From Panagrolaimus kolymaensis (Eukaryota > Nematoda > Chromadorea > Rhabditida > Panagrolaimidae), in assembly GCA_028622995.1 (NCBI GenBank), contig JAJQJQ010000028.1, forward strand, positions 248,001 to 312,000: 64,000 nucleotides of DNA, written 5' to 3'. Below the pieces are notes generated by a model. That model was not told the origin of the DNA and did no database searches. It worked only from the letters and a program-made list of their open reading frames with translations. Both the position numbers and the translations under genes were made by a program. Within the stretch, counting starts at the first letter, position 1. Every line of letters begins with the position of its first letter. Shown here piece after piece: positions 57,047 through 64,000 of this stretch.

Positions 57047-60000
57047 ATGGCAAAAAATAAGAAAAAACAAATAAATGAGGTAGAGAAGAAGCTGTTATTA
57101 AAATTATATAAACAGATTTTTCATTCTATTTTATTTCTCATAATTTTTTTAAAGGTTGTAAATATGACTGCGAAGTTTGCACTGTCAAAAAATAAAAAAA
57201 AACAAATAAATGAGGTAGAGAAGAAGCTGTTATTAAAATTATATAAACAGATTTTTCATTCTATTTTATTTCTCATAATTTTTTTAAAGGTTGTAAATAT
57301 GACTGCGAAGTTTGCACTGTCAAAAAATAAAAAAAAACAAATAAATGAGGTAGAGAAGAAGCTGTTATTAAAATTATATAAACAGATTTTTCATTCTATT
57401 TTATTTCTCATAATTTTTTTAAAGGTTGTAAATATGACTGCGAAGTTTGCACTGTCAAAAAATAAAAAAAAACAAATAAATGAGGTAGAGAAGAAGCTGT
57501 TATTAAAATTATATAAACAGATTTTTCATTCTATTTTATTTCTCATAATTTTTTTAAAGGTTGTAAATATGACTGCGAAGTTTGCACTGTCAAAAAATAA
57601 GAAAAAACAAATAAATGAGGTAGAGAAGAAGCTGTTATTAAAATTATATAAACAGATTTTTCATTCTATTTTATTTCTCATAATTTTTTTAAAGGTTGTA
57701 AATATGACTGCGAAGTTTGCACTGTCAAAAAATAAGAAAAAACAAATAAATGAGGTAGAGAAGAAGCTGTTATTAAAATTATATAAACAGATTTTTCATT
57801 CTATTTTATTTCTCATAATTTTTTTAAAGGTTGTAAATATGACTGCGAAGTTTGCACTGTCAAAAAATAAGAAAAAACAAATAAATGAGGTAGAGAAGAA
57901 GCTGTTATTAAAATTATATAAACAGATTTTTCATTCTATTTTATTTCTCATAATTTTTTTAAAGGTTGTAAATATGACTGCGAAGTTTGCACTGTCAAAA
58001 AATAAGAAAAAACAAATAAATGAGGTAGAGAAGAAGCTGTTATTAAAATTATATAAACAGATTTTTCATTCTATTTTATTTCTCATAATTTTTTTAAAGG
58101 TTGTAAATATGACTGCGAAGTTTGCACTGTCAAAAAATAAGAAAAAACAAATAAATGAGGTAGAGAAGAAGCTGTTATTAAAATTATATAAACAGATTTT
58201 TCATTCTATTTTATTTCTCATAATTTTTTTAAAGGTTGTAAATATGACTGCGAAGTTTGCACTGTCAAAAAATAAGAAAAAACAAATAAATGAGGTCGAG
58301 AAGAAGCTGTTATTAAAATTATATAAACAGATTTTTCATTCTATTTTATTTCTCATAATTTTTTTAAAGGTTGTAAATATGACTGCGAAGTTTGCACTGT
58401 CAAAAAATAAGAAAAAACAAATAAATGAGGTCGAGAAGAAGCTGTTATTAAAATTATATAAACAGATTTTTCATTCTATTTTATTTCTCATAATTTTTTT
58501 AAAGGTTGTAAATATGACTGCGAAGTTTGCACTGTCAAAAAATAAGAAAAAACAAATAAATGAGGTCGAGAAGAAGCTGTTATTAAAATTATATAAACAG
58601 ATTTTTCATTTTATTTTCTAATAAAAGAATTATGTTTTCCAAATTTCGAGCGAAGTTTGAAATGGCAAAAAAAAAGAAAAAAAAAATAAATGAGGTCGAG
58701 AAGAAGCTGTTATTAAAATTATATAAACAGATTTTTCATTCTATTTTATTTCTCATAATTTTTTTAAAGGTTGTAAATATGACTGCGAAGTTTGCACTGT
58801 CAAAAAATAAGAAAAAACAAATAAATGAGGTCGAGAAGAAGCTGTTATTAAAATTATATAAACAGATTTTTCATTTTATTTTCTAATAAAAGAATTATGT
58901 TTTCCAAATTTTGAGCGAAGTTTGAAATGGCAAAAAATAAGAAAAAACAAATAAATGAGGTAGAGAAGAAGCTGTTATTAAAATTATATAAACAGATTTT
59001 TCATTCTATTTTATTTCTCATAATTTTTTTAAAGGTTGTAAATATGACTGCGAAGTTTGCACTGTCAAAAAATAAAAAAAAACAAATAAATGAGGTAGAG
59101 AAGAAGCTGTTATTAAAATTATATAAACAGATTTTTCATTCTATTTTATTTCTCATAATTTTTTTAAAGGTTGTAAATATGACTGCGAAGTTTGCACTGT
59201 CAAAAAATAAGAAAAAACAAATAAATGAGGTAGAGAAGAAGCTGTTATTAAAATTATATAAACAGATTTTTCATTCTATTTTATTTCTCATAATTTTTTT
59301 AAAGGTTGTAAATATGACTGCGAAGTTTGCACTGTCAAAAAATAAGAAAAAACAAATAAATGAGGTAGAGAAGAAGCTGTTATTAAAATTATATAAACAG
59401 ATTTTTCATTCTATTTTATTTCTCATAATTTTTTTAAAGGTTGTAAATATGACTGCGAAGTTTGCACTGTCAAAAAATAAGAAAAAACAAATAAATGAGG
59501 TAGAGAAGAAGCTGTTATTAAAATTATATAAACAGATTTTTCATTCTATTTTATTTCTCATAATTTTTTTAAAGGTTGTAAATATGACTGCGAAGTTTGC
59601 ACTGTCAAAAAATAAGAAAAAACAAATAAATGAGGTAGAGAAGAAGCTGTTATTAAAATTATATAAACAGATTTTTCATTCTATTTTATTTCTCATAATT
59701 TTTTTAAAGGTTGTAAATATGACTGCGAAGTTTGCACTGTCAAAAAATAAGAAAAAACAAATAAATGAGGTAGAGAAGAAGCTGTTATTAAAATTATATA
59801 AACAGATTTTTCATTCTATTTTATTTCTCATAATTTTTTTAAAGGTTGTAAATATGACTGCGAAGTTTGCACTGTCAAAAAATAAGAAAAAACAAATAAA
59901 TGAGGTAGAGAAGAAGCTGTTATTAAAATTATATAAACAGATTTTTCATTCTATTTTATTTCTCATAATTTTTTTAAAGGTTGTAAATATGACTGCGAAG

Positions 60001-60776
60001 TTTGCACTGTCAAAAAATAAGAAAAAACAAATAAATGAGGTAGAGAAGAAGCTGTTATTAAAATTATATAAACAGATTTTTCATTCTATTTTATTTCTCA
60101 TAATTTTTTTAAAGGTTGTAAATATGACTGCGAAGTTTGCACTGTCAAAAAATAAGAAAAAACAAATAAATGAGGTCGAGAAGAAGCTGTTATTAAAATT
60201 ATATAAACAGATTTTTCATTCTATTTTATTTCTCATAATTTTTTTAAAGGTTGTAAATATGACTGCGAAGTTTGCACTGTCAAAAAATAAGAAAAAACAA
60301 ATAAATGAGGTCGAGAAGAAGCTGTTATTAAAATTATATAAACAGATTTTTCATTCTATTTTATTTCTCATAATTTTTTTAAAGGTTGTAAATATGACTG
60401 CGAAGTTTGCACTGTCAAAAAATAAGAAAAAACAAATAAATGAGGTCGAGAAGAAGCTGTTATTAAAATTATATAAACAGATTTTTCATTTTATTTTCTA
60501 ATAAAAGAATTATGTTTTCCAAATTTCGAGCGAAGTTTGAAATGGCAAAAAAAAAGAAAAAAAAAATAAATGAGGTCGAGAAGAAGCTGTTATTAAAATT
60601 ATATAAACAGATTTTTCATTCTATTTTATTTCTCATAATTTTTTTAAAGGTTGTAAATATGACTGCGAAGTTTGCACTGTCAAAAAATAAGAAAAAACAA
60701 ATAAATGAGGTCGAGAAGAAGCTGTTATTAAAATTATATAAACAGATTTTTCATTTTATTTTCTAATAAAAGAATT
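57047..60776 (+). repeat. 1880-bp higher-order repeat, two copies
   Basis: 57047-58926 and 58927-60776 repeat with an exact offset of 1880 bp, equal to twelve 135-bp plus two 130-bp units. Both copies begin with nine units carrying GAGGTAGAG, followed by units with GAGGTCGAG. They differ mainly in how many units read AATAAAAAAAAAC (three in copy 1, one in copy 2). This is a recent block duplication within the satellite. Confidence 0.85.
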
Positions 60777-62771
60777 ATGTTTTCCAAATTTCGAGCGAAG
60801 TTTGAAATGGCAAAAAAAAAGAAAAAAAAAATAAATGAGGTCGAGAAGAAGCTGTTATTAAAATTATATAAACAGATTTTTCATTCTATTTTATTTCTCA
60901 TAATTTTTTTAAAGGTTGTAAATATGACTGCGAAGTTTGCACTGTCAAAAAATAAGAAAAAACAAATAAATGAGGTCGAGAAGAAGCTGTTATTAAAATT
61001 ATATAAACAGATTTTTCATTCTATTTTATTTCTCATAATTTTTTTAAAGGTTGTAAATATGACTGCGAAGTTTGCACTGTCAAAAAATAAGAAAAAACAA
61101 ATAAATGAGGTCGAGAAGAAGCTGTTATTAAAATTATATAAACAGATTTTTCATTCTATTTTATTTCTCATAATTTTTTTAAAGGTTGTAAATATGACTG
61201 CGAAGTTTGCACTGTCAAAAAATAAGAAAAAACAAATAAATGAGGTCGAGAAGAAGCTGTTATTAAAATTATATAAACAGATTTTTCATTCTATTTTATT
61301 TCTCATAATTTTTTTAAAGGTTGTAAATATGACTGCGAAGTTTGCACTGTCAAAAAATAAGAAAAAACAAATAAATGAGGTCGAGAAGAAGCTGTTATTA
61401 AAATTATATAAACAGATTTTTCATTTTATTTTCTAATAAAAGAATTATGTTTTCCAAATTTCGAGCGAAGTTTGAAATGGCAAAAAAAAAGAAAAAAAAA
61501 ATAAATGAGGTCGAGAAGAAGCTGTTATTAAAATTATATAAACAGATTTTTCATTCTATTTTATTTCTCATAATTTTTTTAAAGGTTGTAAATATGACTG
61601 CGAAGTTTGCACTGTCAAAAAATAAGAAAAAACAAATAAATGAGGTCGAGAAGAAGCTGTTATTAAAATTATATAAACAGATTTTTCATTTTATTTTCTA
61701 ATAAAAGAATTATGTTTTCCAAATTTCGAGCGAAGTTTGAAATGGCAAAAAAAAAGAAAAAAAAAATAAATGAGGTCGAGAAGAAGCTGTTATTAAAATT
61801 ATATAAACAGATTTTTCATTCTATTTTATTTCTCATAATTTTTTTAAAGGTTGTAAATATGACTGCGAAGTTTGCACTGTCAAAAAATAAGAAAAAACAA
61901 ATAAATGAGGTCGAGAAGAAGCTGTTATTAAAATTATATAAACAGATTTTTCATTTTATTTTCTAATAAAAGAATTATGTTTTCCAAATTTCGAGCGAAG
62001 TTTGAAATGGCAAAAAAAAAGAAAAAAAAAATAAATGAGGTCGAGAAGAAGCTGCTATTAAAATTATATAAACAGATTTTTCATTCTATTTTATTTCTCA
62101 TAATTTTTTTAAAGGTTGTAAATATGACTGCGAAGTTTGCACTGTCAAAAAATAAGAAAAAACAAATAAATGAGGTCGAGAAGAAGCTGTTATTAAAATT
62201 ATATAAACAGATTTTTCATTTTATTTTCTAATAAAAGAATTATGTTTTCCAAATTTCGAGCGAAGTTTGAAATGGCAAAAAAAAAGAAAAAAAAAATAAA
62301 TGAGGTCGAGAAGAAGCTGTTATTAAAATTATATAAACAGATTTTTCATTCTATTTTATTTCTCATAATTTTTTTAAAGGTTGTAAATATGACTGCGAAG
62401 TTTGCACTGTCAAAAAATAAGAAAAAACAAATAAATGAGGTCGAGAAGAAGCTGTTATTAAAATTATATAAACAGATTTTTCATTTTATTTTCTAATAAA
62501 AGAATTATGTTTTCCAAATTTCGAGCGAAGTTTGCACTGTCAAAAAATAAGAAAAAACAAATAAATGAGGTCGAGAAGAAGCTGTTATTAAAATTATATA
62601 AACAGATTTTTCATTCTATTTTATTTCTCATAATTTTTTTAAAGGTTGTAAATATGACTGCGAAGTTTGCACTGTCAAAAAATAAGAAAAAACAAATAAA
62701 TGAGGTCGAGAAGAAGCTGTTATTAAAATTATATAAACAGATTTTTCATTTTATTTTCTAATAAAAGAATT
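60777..62771 (+). repeat. 265-bp A+B dimer higher-order repeats
   Basis: The motif ATGTTTTCCAAATTTCGAGC recurs at 60777, 61447, 61712, 61977, 62242, 62507 and 62772. The last six are spaced 265 bp apart, one 135-bp plus one 130-bp monomer. At about 62521-62540 a type-B tail switches directly into a type-A head through the shared GCGAAGTTTG. Confidence 0.85.
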
Positions 62772-64000
62772 ATGTTTTCCAAATTTCGAGCGAAGTTTGA
62801 AATGGCAAAAAAAAAGAAAAAAAAAATAAATGAGGTCGAGAAGAAGCTGTTATTAAAATTATATAAACAGATTTTTCATTCTATTTTATTTCTCATAATT
62901 TTTTTAAAGGTTGTAAATATGACTGCGAAGTTTGCACTGTCAAAAAATAAGAAAAAACAAATAAATGAGGTCGAGAAGAAGCTGTTATTAAAATTATATA
63001 AACAGATTTTTCATTCTATTTTATTTCTCATAATTTTTTTAAAGGTTGTAAATATGACTTCGAAGTTTGCAGTGTCAAAAAATAAGAAAAAACAAATAAA
63101 TGAGGTCGAGAAGAAGCTGTTATTAAAATTATATAAACAGATTTTTCATTCTATTTTATTTCTCATAATTTTTTTAAAGGTTGTAAATATGACTGCGAAG
63201 TTTGCACTGTCAAAAAATAAGAAAAAACAAATAAATGAGGTCGAGAAGAAGCTGTTATTAAAATTATATAAACAGATTTTTCATTCTATTTTATTTCTCA
63301 TAATTTTTTTAAAGGTTGTAAATATGACTGCGAAGTTTGCACTGTCAAAAAATAAGAAAAAACAAATAAATGAGGTCGAGAAGAAGCTGTTATTAAAATT
63401 ATATAAACAGATTTTTCATTCTATTTTATTTCTCATAATTTTTTTAAAGGTTGTAAATATGACTGCGAAGTTTGCACTGTCAAAAAATAAGAAAAAACAA
63501 ATAAATGAGGTCGAGAAGAAGCTGTTATTAAAATTATATAAACAGATTTTTCATTCTATTTTATTTCTCATAATTTTTTTAAAGGTTGTAAATATGACTT
63601 CGAAGTTTGCAGTGTCAAAAAATAAGAAAAAACAAATAAATGAGGTCGAGAAGAAGCTGTTATTAAAATTATATAAACAGATTTTTCATTCTATTTTATT
63701 TCTCATAATTTTTTTAAAGGTTGTAAATATGACTGCGAAGTTTGCACTGTCAAAAAATAAGAAAAAACAAATAAATGAGGTAGAGAAGAAGCTGTTATTA
63801 AAATTATATAAACAGATTTTTCATTCTATTTTATTTCTCATAATTTTTTTAAAGGTTGTAAATATGACTGCGAAGTTTGCACTGTCAAAAAATAAGAAAA
63901 AACAAATAAATGAGGTCGAGAAGAAGCTGTTATTAAAATTATATAAACAGATTTTTCATTTTATTTTCTAATAAAAGAATTATGTTTTCCAAATTTCGAG

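Larger units (their letters stand above)
50705..64000 (+). repeat. two-monomer satellite array (135 bp and 130 bp), continues beyond window
   Basis: Roughly 100 tandem units fill the last 13.3 kb. Both monomers share a core of about 80 bp (AATAAATGAGGTCGAGAAGA ... AAACAGATTTTTCATT) and then diverge. Type A (135 bp) continues ATTTCTCATAATTTTTTTAA ... GACTGCGAAGTTTGCACTGTC. Type B (130 bp) continues CTAATAAAAGAATTATG ... GCGAAGTTTGAAATGGC. The first 6 kb is mainly B, with variants (GAATTATG/GATTTATG, GATTTTT/GACTTTT, GGC/GAC). From 57 kb, long A runs dominate. Degenerate monomers at 50705-50800 mark the array edge. The 135-bp period keeps one frame open, giving up to 524-codon repeats without gene evidence. 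Confidence 0.95.

Noticed and set aside
50705..64000. Satellite considered as a CRISPR array or as a family of repetitive protein genes
   Set aside because: There are no unique spacers, and the organism is eukaryotic. The ORFs arise from the 135-bp period and are broken wherever a 130-bp monomer occurs; no promoter, intron or conserved start is seen.

Overview
This is an AT-rich eukaryotic window. It has short GT-AG introns (mostly 43-95 bp), nematode serpentine chemoreceptors, and lineage-expanded F-box-like, MATH-BTB and divergent Hsp70-like families. Together these point to a nematode, most likely a clade IV panagrolaimid. The genus is inference. All multi-exon models were built by hand and checked for splice-site and phase consistency.

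Layout. 1-6334: four srh-like chemoreceptors in two head-to-head pairs (one partial at the window edge, one pseudogene, two intact), each with an E-box about 100-135 bp upstream. 6397-7986: a dead papain-like protease split by a 1056-bp hAT-type foldback element with an exact 8-bp target duplication. 8220-10135: a 7-exon gene joining a HAT-repeat-like N-terminus to an F-box-like C-terminus. 11301-12723: an intact papain-like protease whose second intron hosts a GC-rich hAT-type MITE; a second copy of that MITE lies in an intron of a small secreted-peptide gene (13615-15019). 18178-28402: four four-pass membrane protein genes or copies, an F-box-like gene and a serpentine receptor. 29547-33101: another receptor, a receptor fragment and an orphan C-terminal exon of an LSD1/KDM1-type demethylase. 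33502-33889: a glycine-rich secreted peptide.

35069-43629 holds three tandem 4-exon paralogs. By eye their products look like degenerate Hsp70 nucleotide-binding domains in rearranged order: lobe II and the start of the substrate domain first, then a fresh lobe I, with every phosphate-loop signature lost. This is the most interesting protein system here. Two further foldback/hAT-like elements lie between these genes. 44332-46662 carries an F-box-like gene and a decayed MATH-BTB gene, and 47162-50325 a 12-exon SRPK-like kinase.

From about 50705 to the window end (over 13 kb) the DNA is a satellite built from two interspersed monomers, 135 bp and 130 bp, that share a core of about 80 bp and differ in their tails. 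Higher-order periods of 265, 540 and 1880 bp are visible. The long ORFs there are a by-product of the 135-bp period.

Three genes each lack one base in an A or T run, which suggests residual assembly error as well as true decay.
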